Assembly (NCBI GenBank): GCA_034429475.1
Contig: DAOUGD010000122.1
Span: 1 to 55,858, forward strand
DNA: 55,858 bases
DNA from: JAKQHY01 sp034429475
GTDB taxonomy: Bacteria > Chloroflexota > Anaerolineae > B4-G1 > SLSP01
Direction: 5' to 3'
The notes beneath the pieces are model-generated. The model ran no database searches. It saw nothing but the letters and a program-made list of their open reading frames with translations, and was not told the origin of the DNA. Shown piece by piece: positions 17,149 through 26,829 of this stretch (within the stretch, counting starts at the first letter, position 1; every line of letters starts with the position of its first letter). A program made the translations under genes and the position numbers.

Positions 17149-18351
17149 TTACCAATGCCCGTTCAACACCCGCGCCGGGCCATCGGATTGGCAGAAATGA
17201 ACGCTGTACGTCCCGGCAATCTCCGGGTGCGCCTGAGGATAACGCGCGGCCAGCGTCGCCAGGATTTCTTCGCGATACGCCGGATCGCTCAGGCCCAGGC
17301 AACTCCCCCGGAACCCGCCGCCGCTGAACCGCGCCCCGTACACGCCCGGGCACTCGCTCAAAATGTTGTATAGCGTGATCAACTGCGGGCAGCCGGATTC
17401 GTAATTATAGACCGAGCTGGCGCCGGACTCGCGCATCAAACGCCCTACCTGCGCCACGTCCCCCGCGCGCCAGGCCGCCACGCCGTCCCGCACCCGCCGC
17501 ACTTCCGTGAAGAAGTGGCGCGCGCGGCGATCCAGCGGTGCCGGCAAACGCGCGCCCAGCTCAAGATAAATGTCCTCCGGCACCATACGCAGACGCGGAT
17601 TCTCCGGCACCGATTGTCCAGCCCACGTCAGCAACTGTCGCGCCGCCTCCTGGCATTCGTTCACCCGGTTGTTATAGTCGGTGCCCACCAGGGATTGCCC
17701 CACGCCGGAATAGACCACCAAAATTTCAAAATTATTCTTGTCCTGGGGCATCGGCGCTTTTTCAAACGTCATGGATTGGCAATCCAGGTAAGTAAGCGCG
17801 TCACGTTCACTCATCAAAATGATGGATTGATCCAGGACGCCGTTCTTCAACCCCAGGTAGACGTTTTCAATGTACCGATCCAGTTGGATGTTCTCTTCTG
17901 GGGAAATGTACAAGTCGTTGGCCGTCTCCAACGCCAGCAGATACGCCACCCCCACAGCCGCCGACGAACTGAGGCCGCCAATCGGCATCGAACCGGACAC
18001 CACGGCGTCCACTCCCACCCGCAGGGCGTGCGTCTGCTGCAATGCCAGCACCGCGCCCCGCACGTAGTTGCCCCAATCGCGCGCCGACTTGGGAGGAACA
18101 GCGTCCAGGTCAAATTCCGTCAGCCTGGGAAAATTCAGACTCTCCACCCGGACGCGCCGGTCACTGCGGGGAACGAAAGCCAACAAAATCACCTGATCCA
18201 ACGTCATCCCCGTCACCAGGCCGTCCTGATGATCCACGTGCGCCCCCAACGGCGAAATGCGCAGCGGCGCGTAGACCACCCGAATATCGTCATCCCGACA
18301 CCCTACACGTTGTTGTAAATGTGCTTTTAGTTCCTCTATTCTGGTTTCCAT
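17149..18351 (-). CDS. GHMP-family sugar kinase, galacturonokinase-like
   Basis: About 400 residues. APLRISPLGAHVDHQDGLV replaces the RxNxIGEHxDY motif of true galactokinases and matches my memory of plant galacturonokinase (PLGAHIDHQ). PIGGLSSSAAVGVAYLLALE is the GHMP phosphate loop, YLGLKNGVLDQSIILMSE contains the catalytic Asp region, and GARFSGGGFRGSCLG is motif 3. It would phosphorylate a sugar or uronic acid at C-1, feeding nucleotide-sugar synthesis. I chose the ATG at 18351 (AGGG upstream) over the long open frame to 18426. It follows the GDP-mannose-epimerase-like gene. Galactokinase itself is the alternative. Confidence 0.8.
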   Translation of the reverse strand: METRIEELKAHLQQRVGCRDDDIRVVYAPLRISPLGAHVDHQDGLVTGMTLDQVILLAFVPRSDRRVRVESLNFPRLTEFDLDAVPPKSARDWGNYVRGAVLALQQTHALRVGVDAVVSGSMPIGGLSSSAAVGVAYLLALETANDLYISPEENIQLDRYIENVYLGLKNGVLDQSIILMSERDALTYLDCQSMTFEKAPMPQDKNNFEILVVYSGVGQSLVGTDYNNRVNECQEAARQLLTWAGQSVPENPRLRMVPEDIYLELGARLPAPLDRRARHFFTEVRRVRDGVAAWRAGDVAQVGRLMRESGASSVYNYESGCPQLITLYNILSECPGVYGARFSGGGFRGSCLGLSDPAYREEILATLAARYPQAHPEIAGTYSVHFCQSDGPARVLNGHW

Positions 18352-18420
18352 AGCCCTATGATTCCCCACCCCGTCCTCAGCATTTCCCAGTATCAGTAGA
18401 GCAAAAATTGGATTCGTAAT

Positions 18421-18457
18421 AACCACTTGAGTGGTTCTTTGGACGACTAAAGTCGTT
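18421..18457. repeat. Tandem short palindromes in intergenic space
   Basis: AACCAC-TTGA-GTGGTT (18421-18436) is followed by ACGACT-AA-AGTCGT (18443-18456). Both are perfect palindromic stems. The GACTAAAGTC...ACTACAAGCC phrase resembles dispersed repeats seen between genes in Chloroflexota and cyanobacteria. It lies in the 244-base gap between the epimerase (from 18596) and the kinase start (18351). A regulatory role is possible but unsupported. Confidence 0.5.
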
Positions 18458-18595
18458 ACTACAAGCCTAAATTTTCAGCTATTGAGTATACCCGAAAAAT
18501 CGGCTGCGTCCACCTACAAACGTAAAATGAGGCACAGATCAACCGAAGCTGACCCCACCAGCCCCGGCCATCCGTGCCTCAGTAGCTAATTGCCG

Positions 18596-19561
18596 TCAAC
18601 CCCGCGCGACGCGGGCCTTGTTTACCTGCTCCTCAATCCAGGGATAGGTGTGTCGAATACCGTCTTCCAGAGAGACTTTGGCCTGCCAGCCGAGTGAGTA
18701 AATCCGCGCGTTGCTGAAGTTACGCGATTGCACACCCACCGGCCCTTTTACGTGCTTCAGGTGGATGGTCTTGCCCGCCACCTTCGCCACGGTCTGCGCC
18801 AGCTCGTCCACCGTCACGTACTGCGGGCAGCCGATGTTGGCCGCGCCAGCCATCTCCGACTGCATCAGCATATAGATGCCGTCCACCATGTCGCTGACGT
18901 AAGTGTACGAGCGGATAGCCGTGCCGTCGCCCCACACCTCAATCGTGCCGCCGTCCTCTACCTCGGCGATCTTGCGGCACATGGCAGCGGGGGCCTTCTC
19001 GCGGCCGCCCGTCCATGTCCCATAAGGGCCGTAGCAGTTCTGGAAGCGCGCAATGCGCACCTTGATCGGGGCGTGACGCGCATACGCCTGCGCCATACGT
19101 TCGGCATAGAGTTTCTCCCAGCCGTACTCGTTGTCAGGGTGGGCGGGGATGGCTTCCGCTTCGGTCATCTCTGGCTCACCGGCCTTCATGTCGCGGTAGA
19201 CACAAACCGACGAGGAGAAGAAGTAACGCGGCACGCCCATCTTCACCGCCGCGTCAATCATGTGGATATTGATGAGCGCGCTGTTGTGCATGATTTCACA
19301 TTCTGCCGTGTGGATGAAGCCCATCCCGCCCATGTCGGCGGCCAGTTGATAGACCTCGTCAAAGCCGCCGGCCACGGCTAACGCCTCCCAACAGTTCTCC
19401 GGGTGGCGCAAATCCAATTGTAGGAATTCATCTCCCACTTCGGGCCTGAATTCGTGCCGCTTAATGTCCACGCCACGCACCCAGTATCCTTCTGATTGAA
19501 GTTTCGCCACCAGATGACCACCGATAAAACCGCCGGCGCCACACACCAATGCTTTTTTCAT
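18596..19561 (-). CDS. GDP-mannose 3,5-epimerase-like SDR
   Basis: A 321-residue extended SDR. KALVCGAGGFIGGHLVAKL is the NAD(P) loop. QLAADMGGMGFIHTAECEIM, SSSVCVYRD, NEYGWEKLYAERM (Y-x-x-x-K) and YGPYGTWTGGREKAPAAMCR follow in the order and wording of plant-type GDP-mannose 3,5-epimerase. The active-site Cys region (SSSVCVY) and the GGREKAPAA loop are kept. The enzyme would give GDP-L-galactose (or GDP-L-gulose), in line with a surface polysaccharide containing L-galactose. It is about 55 residues shorter at the N-terminus than plant enzymes. A good AAGGAG site precedes the ATG. Confidence 0.85.
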   Translation of the reverse strand: MKKALVCGAGGFIGGHLVAKLQSEGYWVRGVDIKRHEFRPEVGDEFLQLDLRHPENCWEALAVAGGFDEVYQLAADMGGMGFIHTAECEIMHNSALINIHMIDAAVKMGVPRYFFSSSVCVYRDMKAGEPEMTEAEAIPAHPDNEYGWEKLYAERMAQAYARHAPIKVRIARFQNCYGPYGTWTGGREKAPAAMCRKIAEVEDGGTIEVWGDGTAIRSYTYVSDMVDGIYMLMQSEMAGAANIGCPQYVTVDELAQTVAKVAGKTIHLKHVKGPVGVQSRNFSNARIYSLGWQAKVSLEDGIRHTYPWIEEQVNKARVARG

Positions 19562-19575
19562 CGTTCACCTTCTCC

Positions 19576-20715
19576 TTAATCTGATATGCGTCGAATAACG
19601 ATTTGGAATCCTTCTGGGATGGGCTTATCCGCCACCAAGATCAGGTAGCCGCCGCCGCCCGCGCCGGAAACCTTCCAGCCCAGCGCCAAATCCTGGTAAC
19701 GCGCGATAAGCTGCTCCATCATCGGGTTTATCATGTAAGGGAACATCGCCACCTGCGCCTCGAAGCCGGCGCGCATAAATTGGCCGAATCCCGCCAAATC
19801 GTGGGCGAGGATGGCGTCCCAGCAGGCATCGGTGGCATCCGCCAGGGCTTTGGCGCCGTCGCGGGAGATGCGGGTGTCGCTCAACACGCTAAACTCCGCG
19901 CCGCGGGGCCCCAGCGGCACCAGGTAAAGCGACTGCTCGATGAAGCGCATCGTCAACTCATCGTAGACTTTATCAATGCGCGCGGGCCAGTATTGGCCTT
20001 CGTAGTAGGCGCGGTTCAGACCCGGCATCGCAATCCCGATGGAGTCCTGGGAACCGGAAATTTCTGTGGTGCCGGGCGGGTTATCGTAGCAGAACAGAAT
20101 CTTTGCCAGCTTCTCCGGATCACCCGCCGGGAGTTTTGGCCCCCACAAGTCTATCGCATGCACGCGGGTACTGGACGCCATCCCGCTGCGCTCGTTGAAG
20201 TTGACCGTGGGGTGGATGGAAATGGTCAGCACCGCGCCAGGGTAATGCCTGGATACAAACGGCTGATCAAGCCAGCCGCCGGCCAGATCAATGCGGTAGG
20301 GCATCTGTTCCACCGTGCGCAGCGATGTGGTGGAGCGGCGCGGCAGGGCGGCGTGCGGCTCGCGCTTGAGGATGACGTATTCAATGCCCAATTCCGCGCA
20401 CAACTGGCGCTTGTCCGGGGTGTTGCCATCCTCGTTGACCACAAAAAGGTCGGGATGCAGTTCGCGCAACTCACGCTCGAAGTCCAACATCCCCGATCCC
20501 TGGGAAATAAACGCTTCTTTCACCCACGCGACAGACTGCACCATAAAGAGACGCTCCTGCTCGGTGTTGATGGGCAGCCGGCCCTTGAGTTCGTAGACCG
20601 TCTTATCCGCTCCCAACGCCACGTACAAATCCCCGTAGGACGCGGCCTCCTTGAAAAAGGCGACGTGGCCGCTGTGCAACATATCAAAACACCCACTGAC
20701 AAAGACCTTCTTCAC
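19576..20715 (-). CDS. Fusion: HldE-C-like nucleotidyltransferase + GHMP-kinase-like domain
   Basis: About 380 residues with two domains. Residues 1-125 form a cytidylyltransferase (RfaE/HldE domain II type): VFVSGCFDMLHSGHVAFF holds the HxGH nucleotide motif and GRLPINTEQER follows. Residues 135-380 are GHMP-kinase-like: MPYRIDLAGGWLDQP (motif 1), ISGSQDSIGIAMPG (the GxQD region) and GWKVSGAGGGGYLILVAD (motif 3). The central PxxxGLSSS phosphate loop is missing, which may make the kinase half inactive or atypical. It probably acts in nucleotide-sugar synthesis. The TTG at 20733 overlaps a simple repeat, so I prefer the GTG at 20715. Confidence 0.8.
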   Translation of the reverse strand: MKKVFVSGCFDMLHSGHVAFFKEAASYGDLYVALGADKTVYELKGRLPINTEQERLFMVQSVAWVKEAFISQGSGMLDFERELRELHPDLFVVNEDGNTPDKRQLCAELGIEYVILKREPHAALPRRSTTSLRTVEQMPYRIDLAGGWLDQPFVSRHYPGAVLTISIHPTVNFNERSGMASSTRVHAIDLWGPKLPAGDPEKLAKILFCYDNPPGTTEISGSQDSIGIAMPGLNRAYYEGQYWPARIDKVYDELTMRFIEQSLYLVPLGPRGAEFSVLSDTRISRDGAKALADATDACWDAILAHDLAGFGQFMRAGFEAQVAMFPYMINPMMEQLIARYQDLALGWKVSGAGGGGYLILVADKPIPEGFQIVIRRISD

Positions 20716-20728
20716 GCCCCCCACCCTT

Positions 20729-20760
20729 CGCAACTCCTAACTCCTCACTCGCAACTCGCC
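20729..20760. repeat. Short phrase repeat CGCAACTCCTAACTCCTCACTCGCAACTCG
   Basis: The gap before the fusion gene holds repeated ACTCC/AACTC units (AACTCCTAACTCCTCACTCG). It resembles low-complexity intergenic phrases common in environmental genomes. It crosses the TTG that would be the longest start of the downstream gene, which argues for a later start there. Confidence 0.45.
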
Positions 20761-20761
20761 G

Positions 20762-21361
20762 CTACGCGCGCTGCCGATACAACTCCGGATCCACCACCGC
20801 GAGCATGGCCTGCGTATCCAAGTCCATGTCCAGGAACGCCTGAACTTGCGCTACCTGCGGGCGCGGGTCGGCCAGCATCGCGTTGTAGTCCACTTCCAGG
20901 CACGTCAGGTTGGACTGCTGCGACATCCAGGCAAACGTCTCTTGCAGATGTTTCTCGAACAGGCGCGTCATCTCTTCGTCGGACACCTTGTCGGTCGCCT
21001 CGCCCCGCCGCACCAACATCTGCTGCTGGGAGGCCAGGATTTCCGACATCCGCCGCCGCATGAAGAGGACTTTGTACGTGTGGGTGGGCGGCAGGTGCTT
21101 CAACAGCGCGGAGATGATCTTGACGACGCGCCCCTGCGCCTCCGGCAGCCACGCCGCGTCGCCGTCCGGCAGCTTCTTGACGCGCTCGAACTCGTAGTAG
21201 CCCTTGGGATTGTCCTCGTTGGGCGTGCGGATGTGATCCGTCAAGACTTCCAACCCGCCGGCCTCCAACATCTTCATCATCATCGAAGTGCCGGAGCGCG
21301 GCAAGCCGGAAACCACCACCACCGGCGACTTAGGTTTCAACAGATTGTGTAGAAACTTCAT
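20762..21361 (-). CDS. Sulfotransferase family protein
   Basis: A 199-residue P-loop protein. VVVVSGLPRSGTSMMMKMLE near the N-terminus is the 5'-phosphosulfate loop of sulfotransferases. NPKGYYEFERVKKL and ILASQQQMLVRRG are consistent with substrate and 3'-phosphate contacts. It would transfer sulfate from PAPS, probably to a glycan, or act as a P-loop relative. It is short for the family (250-350 residues). The Sat-CysC fusion that makes PAPS is the next gene upstream, which is the strongest support. A hairpin repeat lies in the 78-base gap between them. Confidence 0.8.
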   Translation of the reverse strand: MKFLHNLLKPKSPVVVVSGLPRSGTSMMMKMLEAGGLEVLTDHIRTPNEDNPKGYYEFERVKKLPDGDAAWLPEAQGRVVKIISALLKHLPPTHTYKVLFMRRRMSEILASQQQMLVRRGEATDKVSDEEMTRLFEKHLQETFAWMSQQSNLTCLEVDYNAMLADPRPQVAQVQAFLDMDLDTQAMLAVVDPELYRQRA

Positions 21362-21375
21362 CTCTCATCCTCTTT

Positions 21376-21439
21376 TCTCAACGGATTCAACGGGTTTTAA
21401 CGGGAAAAAAATCCGTTGAATCCGTTCCATCCATTGAGA
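21376..21439. repeat. Dispersed hairpin repeat CTCAACGGATT..., copy A
   Basis: The stretch reads CTCAACGGATTCAACGGGTT into AACGGGAAAAAAATCCGTTG and closes with AATCCGTTCCATCCATTGAG. The two halves are inverted complements, so the RNA would form a long imperfect hairpin. Three more copies lie at 42765, 49645 and 54670. This one is between sat-cysC and the sulfotransferase gene and might reduce read-through. Confidence 0.8.
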
Positions 21440-23144
<1,705 letters not shown>

Positions 23145-23155
<11 letters not shown>

Positions 23156-23798
23156 ATTTAATCTCCATCGCTGAGTTTCCCAAAGCCTTTAGTAGTTTTT
23201 GCATTTGCACACTATTCGTCAAATCGCCGCGCGTGCGTTCCAACACTGCGCGCAATTGATCCACCCGATGCCGCAGCCCGCCGGTAATCGCGTCCGGGTA
23301 GCTGAACGACATCAACACCTCGTAGGCCGCGTCCATCGCCGCCAGCAGCCGCTCGGCCTCGGCCATGCGATCCTGGCGCATCGCGTCCAGGCAGCCACGC
23401 CGCAACTCGCTGGCGGCCTCGCACAGGCCATTCAAATAGGTGCTGAGCGGGATGGCGGCAGCGTCCACCGGCGGCAGCGGCCCGCCCGACATCAACGCCA
23501 GGGTCGCGTGCGCCTCCACCAACTCCTTCAGCGCATCCTGCGTGTAGCCGGCGAAGAAGAGGTCCGGGTAAGGGGCCAGCAGCGCCGACATGTCTCGTCC
23601 GATGCCATCGGCGGCGGTCAATTGCGCGCGCGCCTCGTCCCACTCATCCCGGTGCGCTGCGCGGATGGCGCAGGAACACAGGCGGATCAGTTCCCGGCTC
23701 TTTTGCAGCGCCAGATCGCGGGCCTGGTTGCGCACCTCAAAGTCCGCTTGCGCGGCTGCCGCCAGTTGATCGAGCCAGAGTTGTAACGTTGCATCCAT
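23145..23798 (-). CDS. Translin family protein
   Basis: A 217-residue, largely helical protein. LQKSRELIRLCSCAIRAAHR, AAIPLSTYLNGLCEAASELR and FSYPDAITGGLRHRVDQLRA match the helices of translin (PF01997), with the conserved ASEL..R segment and the SYPDAI turn of the C-terminal helix. Translins are ring-forming nucleic-acid binders; TRAX relatives are RNases. The acidic catalytic residues of TRAX are not obvious here. The ATG at 23798 is two bases after the stop of the DUF3467 gene, and the end overlaps sat-cysC. Bacterial and archaeal homologues are sometimes mislabelled as haloacid dehalogenase. The role beside sulfation genes is unclear. Confidence 0.82.
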
Positions 23799-23799
23799 C

Positions 23800-24120
23800 T
23801 CACTCAGCTCCGGGGGGGCGCAGGCCGCCGAAGAACTCGCGCGCCAGATTACCGGCATCGCCAGGGAGGGCGATTTCACCAAAGGCAGCCTCATACTTCG
23901 CCAGGTTTTCTTGCAAGGCGCGCAGCAACAGCTTGGCGTTGAGGGGGGTCATGATCACCCGCGCCTTGACCCGCACTTTGGGATTGTTGGGCATCATTTG
24001 GGAGAGGTCGAAAATCATCTCCGAGGGAGAGTGCGAAATCAACGCAAAATTGGTATACACCGGTTCCAAATCGGTGGGAAGCTCCACGCTCAAAGCTGGG
24101 GCTTTAGACTTGTCCATCAT
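23800..24120 (-). CDS. DUF3467 family protein
   Basis: A 106-residue protein fitting DUF3467 (PF11950): LEPVYTNFALISHSPSEMIFD, then ARVIMTPLNAKLLLRALQEN. The family is small, widespread and of unknown function; a role in nucleic acid binding has not been shown to my knowledge. Tandem ATGs at 24120 and 24117 are both possible starts, with GAGG upstream. It is the first gene of a tight run with translin and sat-cysC. Confidence 0.85.
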   Translation of the reverse strand: MMDKSKAPALSVELPTDLEPVYTNFALISHSPSEMIFDLSQMMPNNPKVRVKARVIMTPLNAKLLLRALQENLAKYEAAFGEIALPGDAGNLAREFFGGLRPPGAE

Positions 24121-24140
24121 CCTGCCTCTTCATCACTCAC

Positions 24141-24174
24141 AAGACAAAAGAACAGAGAGGCTTTGCCTCTCTGT
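24141..24174 (-). terminator. Rho-independent terminator downstream of ssb
   Basis: ACAGAGAGGC (24152-24161) and GCCTCTCTGT (24165-24174) form a perfect 10-bp stem with a three-base loop. On the minus strand a T-rich stretch (TCTTTTGTCTT) follows. It lies after the ssb stop at 24202 and before the DUF3467 gene. Confidence 0.88.
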
Positions 24175-24201
24175 TGTGCTGCTCCTATCCATTGTAGCCG
24201 A

Positions 24202-24627
24202 CTAGAAGGGAATGACTTCTTCTTCCCCGTAGGATGCTGCGGGTTCTTCGACAACGCTTTCCGCGCCGCCTTCGCCCGTCTTGCTGCTGAGGTAGGTGAT
24301 TTTCTCGGCGGTGACTTCGTAATTGGCGCCGGCGGTGCCATCTTGCCGGGTCCAAATCTTCGGCCCGCCAGTAGCCTTGTCCGGGTTCAACCGGCCTTCC
24401 ACCAACACTTTGCTGCCTTTTTTGAGATACTGCGCAGCGTTCTCGGCGTCACGCCGCCACAACGTCACCCGAAACCATGTCGTTTCCTCATTTTTAGAAC
24501 CATCCGCGCTGTTCCATCGGCGGCTTGTCGCCACGCTGATATTGGTCACAGGCGTTCCATCCGGCATATACCGCATTTCAGGGTCGCGTCCCAAATTTCC
24601 GATAATGATCAATTTTTGATATGACAT
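24202..24627 (-). CDS. ssb: Single-stranded DNA-binding protein
   Basis: A 141-residue SSB. The OB fold begins SYQKLIIIGNLGRDPEMRYM, with TPVTNISVAT, TTWFRVTLWRRDAENAAQYL and KGSKVLVEGRL in the expected order. The tail ends in EEEVIPF, the acidic tip that recruits replication and repair proteins (usually DDDIPF). It binds ssDNA in replication, recombination and repair. AAAGGAGG precedes the ATG. A strong terminator follows, so it is probably a single-gene transcript. The linker between OB fold and tip is short. Confidence 0.95.
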   Translation of the reverse strand: MSYQKLIIIGNLGRDPEMRYMPDGTPVTNISVATSRRWNSADGSKNEETTWFRVTLWRRDAENAAQYLKKGSKVLVEGRLNPDKATGGPKIWTRQDGTAGANYEVTAEKITYLSSKTGEGGAESVVEEPAASYGEEEVIPF

Positions 24628-24817
24628 CGCTCACGCCTCCTTTCAAGAGTTGGATGACTGACGAATGAATACCACCAAGCGCAGTCAAATTGATCAGAGT
24701 TTACCGCAGTTATATAAAACCGCAAATGGGAATGGAAATTGGCGATGGGAGAATCGGTCATCAGTGCTTGAAGAGAGGGATGGAATCGCAGCTTCCCGAC
24801 GCCGATTTCCAGATTTT

Positions 24818-25588
24818 TCAGGGGGATTCATTTTCAACGAAGCAAATCAACCCCTCAGCAATGCCCTGGGCAACGAGGTCAGGCTGCTCTGTCAATATCT
24901 GGCGGTCATCCAGCAGAAAGCCCACCTCAATGATGGCCGCCGGGGTGGTGCGGTCAATCTCATAGAATGCATGGTAGCGGGTCATATCGTAAGTGATAGT
25001 ATAAGGATCAAAGGGCAGACCGGTGCGAGCTTCGTAGCGCTGGCTGAGACACGCCACCAGCCGGTCGCCCGATTCCGGTAGGGAACCGGCTTCAGCGCGC
25101 GCCACTTTGAAGCCCGTTTTGCCCGGCACGGTGCATGAATCCGCATGGATAGAAAGCAGTACGTCCGCTTTGTAATCGTTGAGGCGCACGTCAAATTCAT
25201 CAAACAGGTCTATCTGCCAGCCACGCGGCGTCAACAGCGCCACTACGCGGCGGGCAACTTCCATATTCACGTCCGCCTCTTGCAGGCCATCCGGGCAAAT
25301 CGCCCCGCTGTCGTGGCCGGCGTGGCCGGCAATCAACCCAATACGCGGAACGGAGGGAGTCGGCGTGAAAAGGGGGGGGGGCGGGGTTGCCGGGGTGTGT
25401 TCCAACGTCATCAGAGGGACGATAAGCGGGCCAGTAGCCACAACCGTCGCGTCCGCCGGCTGGGTTACCGCCGCGATGATCGGAAAGCCCATAGGCACCG
25501 CAAAGGCCGCGAGAAAGGCAACCAGAATCAGTACCCGGATCATCCATCCCACGACCCAGGGGTCGGGTGAGGCAGTCGTTTTTGTCAT
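24818..25588 (-). CDS. N-acetylmuramoyl-L-alanine amidase (Amidase_3), membrane-anchored
   Basis: A 256-residue cell-wall hydrolase. An N-terminal hydrophobic helix (MIRVLILVAFLAAFAVPMGF) anchors it or acts as a signal. A Pro/Thr-rich linker follows (residues 64-80). The Amidase_3 domain starts PRIGLIAGHAGHDSGAI. Zinc ligands His89, Glu104 and His148 (SIHAD) and the catalytic Glu in AAIIEVGFLLDD are all present. It would cleave the bond between N-acetylmuramate and L-Ala outside the membrane, for daughter-cell separation or turnover. It lies between ssb and an alpha/beta-hydrolase gene, with no sign of coupling to either. Confidence 0.9.
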   Translation of the reverse strand: MTKTTASPDPWVVGWMIRVLILVAFLAAFAVPMGFPIIAAVTQPADATVVATGPLIVPLMTLEHTPATPPPPLFTPTPSVPRIGLIAGHAGHDSGAICPDGLQEADVNMEVARRVVALLTPRGWQIDLFDEFDVRLNDYKADVLLSIHADSCTVPGKTGFKVARAEAGSLPESGDRLVACLSQRYEARTGLPFDPYTITYDMTRYHAFYEIDRTTPAAIIEVGFLLDDRQILTEQPDLVAQGIAEGLICFVENESP

Positions 25589-25636
25589 TCCGGATCGGTT
25601 CTACGAATATCTCAGAGACACTTGACCGTACACCAT

Positions 25637-26425
25637 CTACCGGACACGGCGGCGCCATTCATCGGTGACTTCAATCGCGTCCCAATTGTCCTTGTTGATT
25701 AAAAAGTCGCGCAGCAGGCGATTGAACTTGGAGGTTTCTTCCAGCATCGGGTAGTGCTGCGCCGTCTCGAAGAAGAACGAATAGACATTGTAATCCAACT
25801 CCTCCAGAATATCGTCGCCGGGAACTTGAATGATGGGGTCTTCCCGCCCGCACACCAACAACACCGGCAAGTCCAATTCCTGGAGGGCCTTCAAAAGGTT
25901 CTGACTCAGCACGGATTTCACACTTTGTACGACCGCGTTGCCGTCCGTCTTCGCCGCCTCAATGTCCACTTCTTCATAAGACTTCAATTTGCGTCCCAGA
26001 ATAACTTTAGCGGGGTTTTCCCCGCCGTTGAAGCCGCTCAGGGAACGGGCGATGTCGTTGCCGGTCATCGGGGTGCTGACCATCATCAACTGCTCCACCC
26101 GGTCGGGATGATCCTGGGCAAAATACATGCCCACGATGCCCCCCAAGCCGTGACCGATGATCGGCACCTGACCGATGCCCATTTGATCCATAAACAGTTC
26201 CAACTGGTTCACATATCCGGCGATACTGTAGCGTCCGGCCACCTTATCCGAATCCCCGAATCCCCAAAAATCCAGCGCGTACGCGCGATAAGACGAGGAC
26301 ATGTCCACCATGGTCGGAACCCAATAGCGCCACGAGCCTAACCAGTCGTGAAGGAACAACAACGGTTTGCCGCGCCCCAGCGCTTCGTAATGCACCAGGC
26401 TACTTTCGAGGATAATAGCACTCAT
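25637..26425 (-). CDS. Alpha/beta-hydrolase-fold protein, nucleophile Ser replaced by Gly
   Basis: A 262-residue alpha/beta hydrolase. GRGKPLLFLHDWLGSWRYW and ALDFWGFGDSDK give the strand 3-4 region. The nucleophile elbow reads GHGLGG (residues 91-96), so position 93, normally the catalytic Ser, is Gly (codon GGC on the coding strand). The Asp (CGREDP) and His (ETAQHYPML) of the triad are still there. It is a clear paralogue of the 35830-36618 protein, which keeps GHSMGG at the same residue. It is therefore likely a non-catalytic member or one that uses another mechanism. It is followed by a CheY-like gene. Confidence 0.88.
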   Translation of the reverse strand: MSAIILESSLVHYEALGRGKPLLFLHDWLGSWRYWVPTMVDMSSSYRAYALDFWGFGDSDKVAGRYSIAGYVNQLELFMDQMGIGQVPIIGHGLGGIVGMYFAQDHPDRVEQLMMVSTPMTGNDIARSLSGFNGGENPAKVILGRKLKSYEEVDIEAAKTDGNAVVQSVKSVLSQNLLKALQELDLPVLLVCGREDPIIQVPGDDILEELDYNVYSFFFETAQHYPMLEETSKFNRLLRDFLINKDNWDAIEVTDEWRRRVR

Positions 26426-26446
26426 AGGCTAGACTCCCCTCCCCCA

Positions 26447-26824
26447 TCAAACTTTACCCATTTCTTTGAGGATACGCTTTACCTGCGACGTTAACTCGTC
26501 AGGAGCAAAGGGTTTGAGAATATAGTCCGTCGCTCCCACTTCCAACCCCTCCTGAATTTCGCTCTCTTGACCCTTGGCCGAGAGGAAAATCACCGGGATG
26601 TTTTTGGTCTTGACGTTCTGCTTCAAAACCTCACAGGCTTCGTATCCCGTCATTAAGGGCATGCGCACGTCCATCAGAATCAAATCCGGGAGAACCACCG
26701 GTGCTTTTTCCACGGCTTCTGCGCCATTTTTCGCCAACTCCACCTCGAAATTGGCGAAGCGCAGGGTAAAAGCAATCAGTTCACGTATGTCACGTTCGTC
26801 TTCAGCCACCAGAATTTTGACCAT
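26447..26824 (-). CDS. Single-domain response regulator (CheY-like)
   Basis: A 125-residue receiver domain and nothing else. KILVAEDERD carries the acidic pocket, LILMDVRMP has the phospho-acceptor Asp52, VIFLSAKGQ the switch Ser, and YILKPFAPDEL the conserved Lys. It would receive phosphate from a histidine kinase and act by binding a partner. It starts five bases after the giant hybrid kinase gene ends, on the same strand, so it is likely the output of that kinase or of a relay. Confidence 0.93.
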   Translation of the reverse strand: MVKILVAEDERDIRELIAFTLRFANFEVELAKNGAEAVEKAPVVLPDLILMDVRMPLMTGYEACEVLKQNVKTKNIPVIFLSAKGQESEIQEGLEVGATDYILKPFAPDELTSQVKRILKEMGKV

Positions 26825-26829
26825 TATCG

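Noticed and set aside
17149..18351. Ordinary galactokinase (galK)
   Set aside because: Motif 1 lacks the GEHTDY sequence of galactokinases and reads PLGAHVDHQ. I kept the broader GHMP call with galacturonokinase as the leading idea.
19603..21063. 486-residue plus-strand open frame
   Set aside because: It is antisense to the fusion gene and the sulfotransferase, has shadow-type composition and no domain.
23799..23894. Extended N-terminus of translin
   Set aside because: The 32 extra residues lie inside the DUF3467 gene, have no translin similarity, and the ATG at 23798 fits the 1-base spacing.
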